From contig DGQF01000037.1 in assembly GCA_002389675.1 (NCBI GenBank), positions 1 through 64,000 on the forward strand: a stretch of 64,000 bases of DNA, in the 5' to 3' direction. Below, piece after piece: positions 1-7,410 of this stretch. The stretch comes from Gammaproteobacteria bacterium UBA4421 (GTDB lineage Bacteria > Pseudomonadota > Gammaproteobacteria > Pseudomonadales > Azotimanducaceae). Made by a program: the position numbers and the translations under genes. Position 1 is the first letter of the stretch, and each line of letters starts with the position of its first letter. The notes beneath the pieces were generated by a model that saw nothing but the letters and a program-made list of their open reading frames with translations, made no database searches and was not told where the DNA came from.

Positions 1-21
1 ACAACTGACAACTGACAACTG
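1..21. repeat. Three tandem copies of a 7-bp unit
   Basis: The window opens with three exact head-to-tail copies of ACAACTG. The array may continue to the left of the window, so its full size is unknown. A short repeat like this could come from replication slippage; no function can be assigned. Confidence 0.8.
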
Positions 22-699
22 ACACGCGGCGCCGTGGTAATCAGCCGCGCTTGCTGTTAATTCGAAACGGGGAGACGCTAAATTGACCGGCTTTGCGGAT
101 AGTTAACCCTTGTGAAAGAGATTTTTCCCGCCAGATTGATATAGCGGTTGCGTTGCTATGCAGCGCAAGTGGGTGGGCGTGTCGGTATCTTAAATAGATC
201 ATGCGCTCAGATACCGGCTGACAATATCAAGTTAAAAACCGTTGGCTGCAATACGGCCGCGCAAGGTCGGCTTGCAGAGCAAGTGGTGGCGGCGACAGCG
301 CGAGCAGCAATTGCTACCTTTTCAGGGTGAACAACCAGCTCCGTCACGATCAGCGTGCAAATGCCGGGTACTTTTGCATGCTGAATATTTTGCCCACGAC
401 TCACTAACCCGTGTTGGTCAAGGAGCGGATACTTGCTTGTGGGTGGTAAATCACGTGATGCACCAGTGGATACCAAGGCGCCAGGCAAATTAAAACACCA
501 GCAGTGGAATCCGATTTCTCATTCGAGCGGTGGTGTCAGTCGCCAGACAAGTTGCGGGCAAAGGCTAGAGCAACGCATTGTCAGCGTGTATCTATCGATT
601 GCATATTTGCTGGGTATGTTGGGTGCCTGCATGGCGGGCACCATAGAGAGTAGCGCCAAGAGTGGCTTGGCGCGTTAGATAGACTGGGTTAACTGGCGA
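22..699. other. Gene-poor region with several hairpins
   Basis: No convincing gene is visible. Several short open frames of 60-93 codons overlap on both strands, but none has a good ribosome site, a recognisable motif or protein-like composition. What is visible is structure: a 9-bp stem with a 3-base loop (148-168, one G-U pair), an 8-bp perfect stem with an 18-base loop (183-216), a 6-bp stem (622-642) and an 8-bp perfect stem with a 5-base loop (653-673). The last two lie just past the stop of the leftward barrel gene and could end its transcript, but neither is followed by a T-run. The region could be decayed coding DNA or encode an unrecognised RNA. Confidence 0.5.
653..673 (-). terminator. 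Possible terminator hairpin after the exopolysaccharide barrel gene
   Basis: A perfect 8-bp inverted repeat, GCGCCAAG/CTTGGCGC with a 5-base loop, lies 27 bases past the stop codon of the leftward barrel gene. A second, 6-bp hairpin (622-642) follows. There is no T-tract on the leftward strand, so a classical Rho-independent terminator is not proven; the hairpin may only protect the 3' end. Confidence 0.35.
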
Positions 700-1989
700 C
701 TAGCGTGGCAGTATGTTGTACGCCACTCTGGCATAAACAGACCATTCATTGATCTTGGGTCTGCTCTCCAACAGTAGCTCATCCTCTCGCCCATAGTAGC
801 GTCCACCAAAATCGAAGGAGAGCTTTTTGCCCGCTTGATAGGTGAGCTGTATATCTCCGGCAAATGTTTCGGCGTCTTCATCGACCTCGGTGAAATCTTC
901 TTTGATATAACTGAAACCCAAAGAAAATCTTATTTTTGGATTGAGTTGGCGCGCTAAATCAACGGTATAAACCATACGATCGGTATCTTTGATGATATCA
1001 ACATAATCTTCGCTATCGTATGTGATGCTCGCATCAATGGTTGTTGCCCCGCCAAGCGTGCCGGTGACCTTGGCGCTGTAGCGCTCATTGATAAAGACTT
1101 CGTTGAGGTCAGATCCAGTTGGCACGTCCAACTCGTCGGCGAAGCTGCCTTGAGATAGGCTCGTACTGCGATCCAAGAAATCTCTAGATGCGTTCAGACC
1201 AAATGATGTATTCGCGCCGGATTGCCAGCTCACATCGGCCCTGTAGATAAAGCCGTCTGCATCTTCGCTTTGCTGATCTCGGTCTGTCACATTGTAACCA
1301 CCCATCAATGAAACGGTGGTGGTTTCCGACAACTGTTCCCAAGTCAGTTGTGCTCGCTCGTAGGTGATGTCGGCGAAATTAGACCCATCGTAATCGACCT
1401 CGCTATTGATGGCGGCGAGCGTGACGGTTGTGTTCGGTGAGGTGGGCATGACATAGCTGATTGTGGATGTGTTGGTCTCGGCATCATTTACCGATTCCTC
1501 AGATGTTCTTTTGCCCCACAGGTGCTGAATCAAAATGAGATCCGAGCCTCTTGGGTTAAAGAGCAGAGTCGGGCCTAAAGAGGTGTCAGAGGTCTCGACG
1601 AGGTTATCTGGGGTGACCGCCTCATCCGCACGTACAGCGGTCTGAGTTCGATGATGATCTGCTGTGAAAGTCAGGCGTTCGGGAAGTGCATCCCACACCA
1701 GACTCGCGGTTCCGACTGCTTCGTTGCTATCGTCGTAGACGTCTTTACCATAAATGCGGCGCACGAGGGTGTAGTCCACCTCCAAGTCAAGGTCGGGTCC
1801 AGCGTGATTCGCGGTGACAGTAGCACCGGGAGAATGCGTCCAATCCGAAATCTCTTCCGACGTTGCTCGCGTTAAGTTATTGGTATATTCCGACTCCTCG
1901 AAAACCGTTAGACCCACTTCCAGAGCATTGACAGGTGCGGCAAGCACTGTGATGAATGCGGCCGCAGCAGCTTTAGTAACGTAACGCAT
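700..1989 (-). CDS. Outer-membrane beta-barrel protein, EpsL-like, of an exopolysaccharide locus
   Basis: A 429-residue secreted protein. Residues 1-22 form a signal peptide (Lys6, then an Ala-rich core, cut near VNA). The rest is alternating polar/hydrophobic strands with many Thr, Asp, Tyr and Ser, typical of a porin-like barrel of the kind that sits beside Wza in EpsL-type loci. I chose the ATG at 1989 because AGGAGA lies just upstream and the signal peptide starts there; an in-frame start at 2070 would overlap the preceding gene. It lies 49 bases after the Wza-like gene and is probably co-transcribed with it. Inferred role: the outer-membrane conduit or anchor for exported polysaccharide. 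The family assignment comes from context and composition, so it could be another barrel type. Confidence 0.6.
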   Translation of the reverse strand: MRYVTKAAAAAFITVLAAPVNALEVGLTVFEESEYTNNLTRATSEEISDWTHSPGATVTANHAGPDLDLEVDYTLVRRIYGKDVYDDSNEAVGTASLVWDALPERLTFTADHHRTQTAVRADEAVTPDNLVETSDTSLGPTLLFNPRGSDLILIQHLWGKRTSEESVNDAETNTSTISYVMPTSPNTTVTLAAINSEVDYDGSNFADITYERAQLTWEQLSETTTVSLMGGYNVTDRDQQSEDADGFIYRADVSWQSGANTSFGLNASRDFLDRSTSLSQGSFADELDVPTGSDLNEVFINERYSAKVTGTLGGATTIDASITYDSEDYVDIIKDTDRMVYTVDLARQLNPKIRFSLGFSYIKEDFTEVDEDAETFAGDIQLTYQAGKKLSFDFGGRYYGREDELLLESRPKINEWSVYARVAYNILPR

Positions 1990-2038
1990 GTGGGTCTCCT
2001 TAGACGATCGAATTTCTTCGGTCTGTGAATTCACGTAA

Positions 2039-2680
2039 TTAAAATAAACGTTCGGGAACGGTAATGACATCCCCTGGCATGACGCTGTAGTTTGTGGTCA
2101 TGTCACCGCGATTTAAAATGCCCTTCAGATCGAGCTTAATAGGTTCTACGTTTTGGCGATAGAGTGTTGCTTTGGATGCATTTGCAAACTCGCTTAGGCC
2201 GCCGGCTTCAAGTACCAGGTCAAGAACAGTCATCCCCTGGCGGTAAGGCGCGGATAGCGGCCTGCCGACAGCCCCGGTGACGCGCACGCGTGATCGGTAC
2301 TGATCGCTGCCGATATTGGTCACAATGACGGTAACGTAGGGGTCTCGAATATATTTGGCCAGTTGTGCTGTAATGGTTGCACTGACCTCAGTTGGGGTTT
2401 TGTCGCCAACGTCGACCTCACCTGCCAAAGGCGCAGAAATTTTGCCGTCGGGTCGAACGGGTACCTGTACACTGAGATCGTCGTTTCGCCATACGTTAAT
2501 GGCCAGTGAGTCACCGACGCCGATACGGTATTCATCGGCAAAGCCAACATCGTTTGTTGTTGCCACCGTGGGCGGTGCACCTGTTGAACTGCATGCTGTC
2601 AGCGCTGCAACGCTGATAAAAAGTAAAAGGTTGCCCAACGTAGTGGCATTAAATCTGAAGAAATTTTGGTTTGTACTCAT
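2039..2680 (-). CDS. Wza-type polysaccharide export lipoprotein
   Basis: 213 residues. A lipoprotein signal ends at LTAC with Cys30 as the acylated residue. Residues 48-125 form the polysaccharide-export domain (YRIGVGDSLAINVW start, then RPDGKISAPLAGEV), followed by a SLBB-type domain (about 130-205, with VTGAVGRP and the ending MPGDVITVPE). The family forms the periplasm-spanning outer-membrane channel for capsule or slime polysaccharide. At 213 residues it is a short form, as in PEP-CTERM/EpsA-type loci, and lacks the long C-terminal helix region of E. coli Wza. No chain-length tyrosine kinase, polymerase or glycosyltransferase is next to it, so the rest of the pathway must lie elsewhere or beyond the left edge. 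The start has no strong ribosome site. Confidence 0.85.
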   Translation of the reverse strand: MSTNQNFFRFNATTLGNLLLFISVAALTACSSTGAPPTVATTNDVGFADEYRIGVGDSLAINVWRNDDLSVQVPVRPDGKISAPLAGEVDVGDKTPTEVSATITAQLAKYIRDPYVTVIVTNIGSDQYRSRVRVTGAVGRPLSAPYRQGMTVLDLVLEAGGLSEFANASKATLYRQNVEPIKLDLKGILNRGDMTTNYSVMPGDVITVPERLF

Positions 2681-2775
2681 GACGCTTGATCCAATCCCTG
2701 TTTGCTCAAAAGCTCAATTGCGAGTTTACCCGCTTTTCTAGGGTGATAGGGGTAGTCTCACAATTGTTTACAACT

Positions 2776-2820
2776 GCGTCACATTTATCCGACAGGTTTT
2801 AAGTGAGGGGTCACATTTGT
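2776..2820. promoter_or_regulatory. Repeated GTCACATTT boxes upstream of the exopolysaccharide genes
   Basis: The 225-base gap between the export gene and the CoA-lyase gene holds two exact direct copies of GTCACATTT (2778-2786 and 2810-2818), 32 bases apart, about three helical turns. The second overlaps an inverted repeat, GTGA-GGGG-TCAC (2803-2814). They lie about 100-140 bases upstream of the Wza-like start, so they are candidate binding sites for a regulator of exopolysaccharide export. No regulator is identified and no clear -10/-35 pair could be fixed. Confidence 0.35.
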
Positions 2821-2905
2821 AGGGTCGACTGCAACAACAGTGGTTTTATAAATTGTGTGGGCGCGGGTGAGAGGGGTTCGCAAAACGGGCATTTTATTTG
2901 GGCAT

Positions 2906-3841
2906 TCACTTGCTTGAGCGCGATTGGTTGAGCTGTTGTTTGATCTCCCGGGCACGCTTGATCAGATGCTGCGCGCGAGCCAGATGAGGAATATCAACCA
3001 TTTTGCCTTCAAAATTTAGTGTAACGAGACCCGCCGATTTTGCCTCTGCAAAAGCCTTTATGAGTCGTTCGGCTTCTTCGACTGCCGCAGGATCAGGTGA
3101 GAACGCCGCATTCACAACATCTATTTGTTTGGGGTGTATCGTGATTTTTCCAGTGAAGCCCATCCAAGCAGCTTCTTGGCATTCTTTAACTAAGCCATCG
3201 TGGTCCTCTAAATCTACATACACGGTGTCCATTGGCTGAACCCCGCCAGCCGCAGCGCTCAACAGCGTCATCGTGCGACAGTAGTTATAAACCTCCAGAT
3301 AACTGCCGTCTGGGCGACGATTCCTGCTCCCGCCCAGGGCAGCAGATAAATCTTCGGCGCCCCATGACATTGAGACAACGCGCTGATTGTGACTGAGTGT
3401 GGGCAAATTTATGGCACTCAGGGGCGTCTCTGTGGTGATTAAAATTAAGCCGACCTGGCCTTCGGGATGCCCATAAGTTTTTTCCCAGTGGGTTAATAAG
3501 GTGCCGATGGTCGCGAGTTCGTCGAGGGTTGAAATTTTAGGTACAACATAAACGTCTGGGGGGTATTGCATGGTTACTTCGAGATCATCCAACCCCCAAG
3601 GTGTGTCTAGGGGATTCATACGCACGGCCCGTTCTTTGCCGCAAAAATCGACGTCACGCAGCCATCGGGCAACGGTCTCACGTGCGTCCTTTTTTCGATC
3701 TGGCGCGACCGCATCTTCGAGATCTAGAATTAAGCAGTCTGCAGCGGTGGCGATAGATTTGTGTAACATTTTTTCGTTCGCTGCAGGCACAAAATGTGCT
3801 GATCTTCGCAGTCGATTCACTCCCGGTAACCGATCAATCAT
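2906..3841 (-). CDS. CoA-ester lyase, HpcH/HpaI/CitE family
   Basis: 311 residues. The fold is the TIM-barrel citrate-lyase-beta type: RSAHFVPAANEKML start, DCLILDLEDAVAPDRK (acidic metal/CoA region near 36-50), the ETPLSAI segment, SWGAEDLSAALGG, and GFTGKITIHPKQI near the end. Family members cleave or form C-C bonds in acyl-CoAs such as malyl-CoA, beta-methylmalyl-CoA or citramalyl-CoA. It follows a MaoC-like hydratase gene by 32 bases on the same strand, and that pair is a recurring one, suggesting hydration of an enoyl-CoA followed by aldol cleavage. The exact substrate cannot be read from sequence. Confidence 0.8.
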   Translation of the reverse strand: MIDRLPGVNRLRRSAHFVPAANEKMLHKSIATAADCLILDLEDAVAPDRKKDARETVARWLRDVDFCGKERAVRMNPLDTPWGLDDLEVTMQYPPDVYVVPKISTLDELATIGTLLTHWEKTYGHPEGQVGLILITTETPLSAINLPTLSHNQRVVSMSWGAEDLSAALGGSRNRRPDGSYLEVYNYCRTMTLLSAAAGGVQPMDTVYVDLEDHDGLVKECQEAAWMGFTGKITIHPKQIDVVNAAFSPDPAAVEEAERLIKAFAEAKSAGLVTLNFEGKMVDIPHLARAQHLIKRAREIKQQLNQSRSSK

Positions 3842-3873
3842 TTTTTGCTTTTAACCTCGTCTGATTTTTTGTT

Positions 3874-4326
3874 CTAAGGGTTTCTTTTGAGCATCATCGC
3901 GCCTCGTCTGCAACTGCAGACCACCTCTCCACGTTGGTTTTTGGCGATGTGTTCGAAGGTGACGATACCCCGATCTGGTTTAGTTTTGCTTTCTCGTTTG
4001 TTAATGACGTTGGTTTGCGCGGTCAGTGTATCGCCAATAAATACCGGATTTGGAAAAAGCGTTTGATCAAAACCCAAATTGCCCAGCGTGGTGCCCAGTG
4101 TTGTATCGGCTACGGAGACGCCAACAACAAACCCTAGGGTGAAAATACTGTTGACCAAGATCTGTCCATGCGGCGAACGCTTGGCAAATTCAGCGTCTAG
4201 ATGCAGGGGCTGGCTGTTTAGCGTTAGGCTGCTAAAGAGCAAATTGTCGGTTTCTGTGACGGTGCGACTGGGTTGGTGCTCAAAGTGGTCACCTATACTC
4301 AGCTCATCAAAATATTTACCGGGCAT
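3874..4326 (-). CDS. MaoC-like hotdog hydratase
   Basis: 150 residues, a single hotdog domain. The start at 4326 is set by GGAGG eight bases upstream; a longer frame to 4626 has no such support and runs into the divergent gene. The active-site region reads TLNSQPLHLDAEFA (residues 35-48), aligning with the GDxNPxHxD signature of (R)-specific enoyl-CoA hydratases, but with Asn37 in the usual Asp position and Gln39 for Asn; His42 is kept. The same substitution is typical, to my knowledge, of MaoC proteins paired with CitE-like lyases. It is the first gene of a two-gene unit with the CoA-ester lyase and diverges from an acyl-CoA dehydrogenase gene across 108 bases. Confidence 0.78.
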   Translation of the reverse strand: MPGKYFDELSIGDHFEHQPSRTVTETDNLLFSSLTLNSQPLHLDAEFAKRSPHGQILVNSIFTLGFVVGVSVADTTLGTTLGNLGFDQTLFPNPVFIGDTLTAQTNVINKRESKTKPDRGIVTFEHIAKNQRGEVVCSCRRGAMMLKRNP

Positions 4327-4434
4327 GTTTATCGCCTCCGATGGTTGTCTGCTATATAAGTATGGCTGTTGCTGAGCGCACAGCATAGAATCGAGCTTGG
4401 TAATTATCCAGCAACTTGTTTTGGGCCTTTTGCC

Positions 4435-5601
4435 ATGAATTTTGAATTGACCGAAGAACAACATCTGATTCAGGCGTCTGTGGCGAAACTGTGCGCCGCA
4501 TTTCCCGACAGCTATTGGTCGCAGAAAGATACTGATCATGAGTTCCCGTGGGATTTTTACGCGGCGATGGCCGAGGCTGGCTGGTTGGGCATTGCCATAC
4601 CGGAAGCATATGGCGGTAGTGGGCAAGGCATCACTGAAGCCAGTCTAGTGCTTGAAACGGTGGCTGCCAGTGGTGCCGCGATGAATGGTGCCACGTCTAT
4701 CCACCTGTCGATATTTGGTATGCACCCGGTTGTCAAATACGGCTCTCAGGAGATGAAAAATGCCTATTTGCCGCGTGTGGCTTCCGGAGACCTGCATGTG
4801 GCATTTGGGGTGACCGAGCCGGACGCAGGAACAGATACTACCTCAATCACCACGTTTGCGGAGCGTCGGGGTGATACCTATTTTGTGACCGGTCGTAAGG
4901 TTTGGACAACCAAAGCGCTGCAGTCGGAAAGAGTGTTGTTGCTGGTCAGGACAACACCCAAAGACGAGGTGGCAAGAAGAACCGATGGCTTGACTCTTTT
5001 GTTGGCTGAATTGCAGAAGCCCGAAGTGTCCATATCAGCGATTGACAAAGTTGGACGTAATGCTGTTGCCACCTGTGAAGTGGTTTACGAGGACTTGCCT
5101 GTACTTGTTACTGATCGAATTGGAGAAGAGGGCAAAGGGTTCCGTTATATTTTGGACGGCTTAAATGCCGAGCGTATTTTGATTGCTGCTGAAGCTTTGG
5201 GTATCGGTAAAGCTGCCTTGCGTCGTGCGGTAAATTACGCCAACGAACGGGTTGTTTTCGGTCGGCCAGTGGGCAAGAACCAAGGTATTGCGTTTCCTCT
5301 GGCTGAAGCCAAAATGCGTTTAGAAGCCGCAGAGTTGATGATTCGCAAAGCCAGTTGGCTAATAGATCGTGGTGAGCCATGTGGCGCGGAGGCCAACATG
5401 GCAAAGTGGTTGGCGGCCGATGCGGCTTTTTTTACGGCTGATCGCGCCATGCAAACACACGGTGGGTTTGGCTATGCCCGCGAGTATCATGTTGAGCGTT
5501 ATTGGCGCGAAGCCCGGCTGATGAAAATCGCGCCCATCTCCCAAGAAATGATCCAGAATTATGTGAGCGAACATGTCTTGGGTTTGCCAAAGTCTTATTG
5601 A
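4435..5601 (+). CDS. Acyl-CoA dehydrogenase with helix-G catalytic glutamate
   Basis: 388 residues, full length for the FAD-dependent family. Visible: VTEPDAGTDTTS (126-137), the WTTK flavin segment (157-160), RVVFGRPVGKNQ (272-283) and QTHGGFGYAREYHVERYWREAR (340-361). The usual YEGT catalytic loop near the C-terminus is replaced by APIS (366-369). A Glu is instead present in LNAERILIAAEALG (Glu246), the position used by isovaleryl-CoA dehydrogenase. This suggests activity on a branched or bulky acyl-CoA. The ATG at 4435 begins the conserved MNFELTEEQ start; earlier in-frame codons look spurious. It is divergent from the MaoC/lyase pair and may share regulation with it. Confidence 0.88.
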   Translation: MNFELTEEQHLIQASVAKLCAAFPDSYWSQKDTDHEFPWDFYAAMAEAGWLGIAIPEAYGGSGQGITEASLVLETVAASGAAMNGATSIHLSIFGMHPVVKYGSQEMKNAYLPRVASGDLHVAFGVTEPDAGTDTTSITTFAERRGDTYFVTGRKVWTTKALQSERVLLLVRTTPKDEVARRTDGLTLLLAELQKPEVSISAIDKVGRNAVATCEVVYEDLPVLVTDRIGEEGKGFRYILDGLNAERILIAAEALGIGKAALRRAVNYANERVVFGRPVGKNQGIAFPLAEAKMRLEAAELMIRKASWLIDRGEPCGAEANMAKWLAADAAFFTADRAMQTHGGFGYAREYHVERYWREARLMKIAPISQEMIQNYVSEHVLGLPKSY

Positions 5602-5642
5602 GTGGCTGCGAATCCGAGCTGCGATTGGCGGGTGATGGCCCG

Positions 5643-6464
5643 CTAAGATTCGTGAAATTGGCTGTGCCCGCGTTTTAATGCTGTTGTGACAAATCGTCGC
5701 AGCGCAGGTGTTAGCGTTGCCGCGTTGGCGTTTGAGTGTATCGGCTGCCCAATCTGCATTTGATAGCGCTGCCCTGTTTTATTCAGCAACTCTCGAAACA
5801 AGGTCATATCTTTGAGTTCGTTGTTCAAAAACCAGAAAAAATAATACAAGGGACTGTTGTAGCCTTTGATATGCATCGGGATGATAGGGCATTGATATTT
5901 TTGCGCAAGACTAACGCCAGATACTAGCCATGGTCGCTCGATTAACCCCAGTGGGGTGGGTCGGGCCAATCTGCCTGAGGGAAAAATAACAATCAAACGT
6001 TCGTCTTTGAACGCTTGTATCATCGTTCTTACGGTTTCTTTGCGCTTGGCGTGATTACGTTTTTCCTCCATCCACTCGACGGGGATGATAATTTCAGTGA
6101 GATTTTCTTGGCAGCGAACGGCGTCTCGATTGGCAAAAAATGTTAAATCGGGTCGAATGGATTTAACCGCGTCGAATACCGCTATGCCATCTGCGATGCC
6201 TGCCGGGTGATTGGGCATTAAGACAGCGCGTCCTTTTTTCGGCAGGTGCTCAATGCCTTGCACCGTGACCTGCATGCTCAATAAATTGCTGAGGTGCTCA
6301 AAAACGGCGTATCCAGAAAGCCCTTGAACGTCGTCAATGAGTTTGATCGTCTGTTGGTAGCCCAGTACAGGGTATAAGTATTTTTGTACATATTTCCAGA
6401 CGTAGGGGTGTTGTTGGAGCTTTTGGGCACGCTCCTCAATTAAGGTGTCGACGATATGTTTCAA
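5643..6464 (-). CDS. Lysophospholipid acyltransferase family protein (PlsC-like)
   Basis: 273 residues. The acyltransferase motif I is NHPAGIADG (His86, Asp92), the H-x5-D spacing seen in the hemolysin/ornithine-lipid acyltransferase branch rather than the classical H-x4-D. Motif III is FPSGR (161-165), followed by a PIIPMHI strand. It would transfer an acyl group to a lysolipid-type acceptor at the membrane. Its ATG overlaps the stop of the upstream alpha/beta hydrolase by four bases (ATGA), so the two are translationally coupled and probably act in one lipid-related pathway. It converges with the acyl-CoA dehydrogenase across 41 bases containing a GCGGG/CCCGC hairpin without a T-run. Confidence 0.8.
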   Translation of the reverse strand: MKHIVDTLIEERAQKLQQHPYVWKYVQKYLYPVLGYQQTIKLIDDVQGLSGYAVFEHLSNLLSMQVTVQGIEHLPKKGRAVLMPNHPAGIADGIAVFDAVKSIRPDLTFFANRDAVRCQENLTEIIIPVEWMEEKRNHAKRKETVRTMIQAFKDERLIVIFPSGRLARPTPLGLIERPWLVSGVSLAQKYQCPIIPMHIKGYNSPLYYFFWFLNNELKDMTLFRELLNKTGQRYQMQIGQPIHSNANAATLTPALRRFVTTALKRGHSQFHES

Positions 6465-7294
6465 GGGGTGTGTGACGCGATGAAATTGCAGGCGGCTTGA
6501 TTGAACGCTGCGCTATCCTGCATGTTAACTGCGTGCCCGGTATTAAGTTCAACGCTGTCAAGATAAGGCATGTGTTGCAGCGCCCATGTTTTTAACGCTG
6601 CGAAGCGTGACTCCTTCAAACCAACGCATAAAAGCGCGGGTCTGCGGTTTTTATGGGCAATTCTGCGCACGCTTGCATCTGGGATTGTCGCGAGCAATGT
6701 ATTGGCGATGCCTACGGGCGAAAGACGCTCAGCATCAGCGAGCAACTCATCATAAATGTCTTGCGGAAGTTGTTTTGCATGTTTGGGGTGAACGGGGATT
6801 CGCTCGATGGCCGCTGCACCGGCCTGCAAAATTTTTGGTGCTGTGTGCACCGCATCCTCGCGCCACGCCTGCTGTTGTTTTGCGGTGGCAAAACCGGACG
6901 AAGAATTGGTAAATAGGTGCCCCAAAACATGGTCCGAGTGTTTGATGGCATAGCGTACGGTGATGCCTGCTCCCAAAGAATAACCGCACAAGAACCAATG
7001 TTGAATTTTTAGTTTCTGTCTTATCTGATCGAGTGCGTTGACGTAGACGCTGGGGTGGTATTGATCCTCATCTGGTGGCGCTGGCGAATGCCCATGACCC
7101 AATAGGTCGATAGTCACGGGCCTGCAAACCAAACTCAGTGCGCCTAAATTGTGCGTCCATTGACGGGATGATGATAAAAAGCCGTGCACCAGCGCGAGGT
7201 GTGGGCCGCGGCCAGGATGAACGGTATAGGCAAGCGATGGCGTTCCGGGCAATATTTTTCTTGGCGGCTGCTTGTATGGCTCGCATGCTAACAT
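6461..7294 (-). CDS. Alpha/beta-fold hydrolase
   Basis: 277 residues from the ATG at 7294; a GTG at 7354 would add 20 residues, and neither has a strong ribosome site. The fold shows an HGFLSSSRQW oxyanion loop (38-47), the nucleophile elbow GYSLGAG (Ser106), and the catalytic His in NTGHAVNMQ near the C-terminus. The substrate is unknown; esters, thioesters or lactones are possible. It overlaps the following acyltransferase gene by four bases, pointing to joint lipid turnover. It is divergent from the amidohydrolase gene. Confidence 0.78.
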   Translation of the reverse strand: MLACEPYKQPPRKILPGTPSLAYTVHPGRGPHLALVHGFLSSSRQWTHNLGALSLVCRPVTIDLLGHGHSPAPPDEDQYHPSVYVNALDQIRQKLKIQHWFLCGYSLGAGITVRYAIKHSDHVLGHLFTNSSSGFATAKQQQAWREDAVHTAPKILQAGAAAIERIPVHPKHAKQLPQDIYDELLADAERLSPVGIANTLLATIPDASVRRIAHKNRRPALLCVGLKESRFAALKTWALQHMPYLDSVELNTGHAVNMQDSAAFNQAACNFIASHTP

Positions 7295-7410
7295 GCTACA
7301 TGTCGTAAGGTAAAAGCGGTTTGCCGTGATCCCTTGGCAGGCAGCCTTGTTCACAGCGACTGTGGATGGGTACGATTAAATATATTCACCTGCAAGTAAA
7401 GGGGAGCAAA

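Noticed and set aside
207..678. Overlapping short ORFs on both strands at the left end
   Set aside because: No ribosome sites, no motifs, and frames overlap one another; composition does not look like protein.
674..680. GTTAGAT resembling the integron attC core GTTRRRY
   Set aside because: No matching RYYYAAC site within the expected distance, no integrase and no cassette genes.
5108..5574. Reverse-strand ORFs inside the acyl-CoA dehydrogenase gene
   Set aside because: They are shadows of a well-conserved coding frame.
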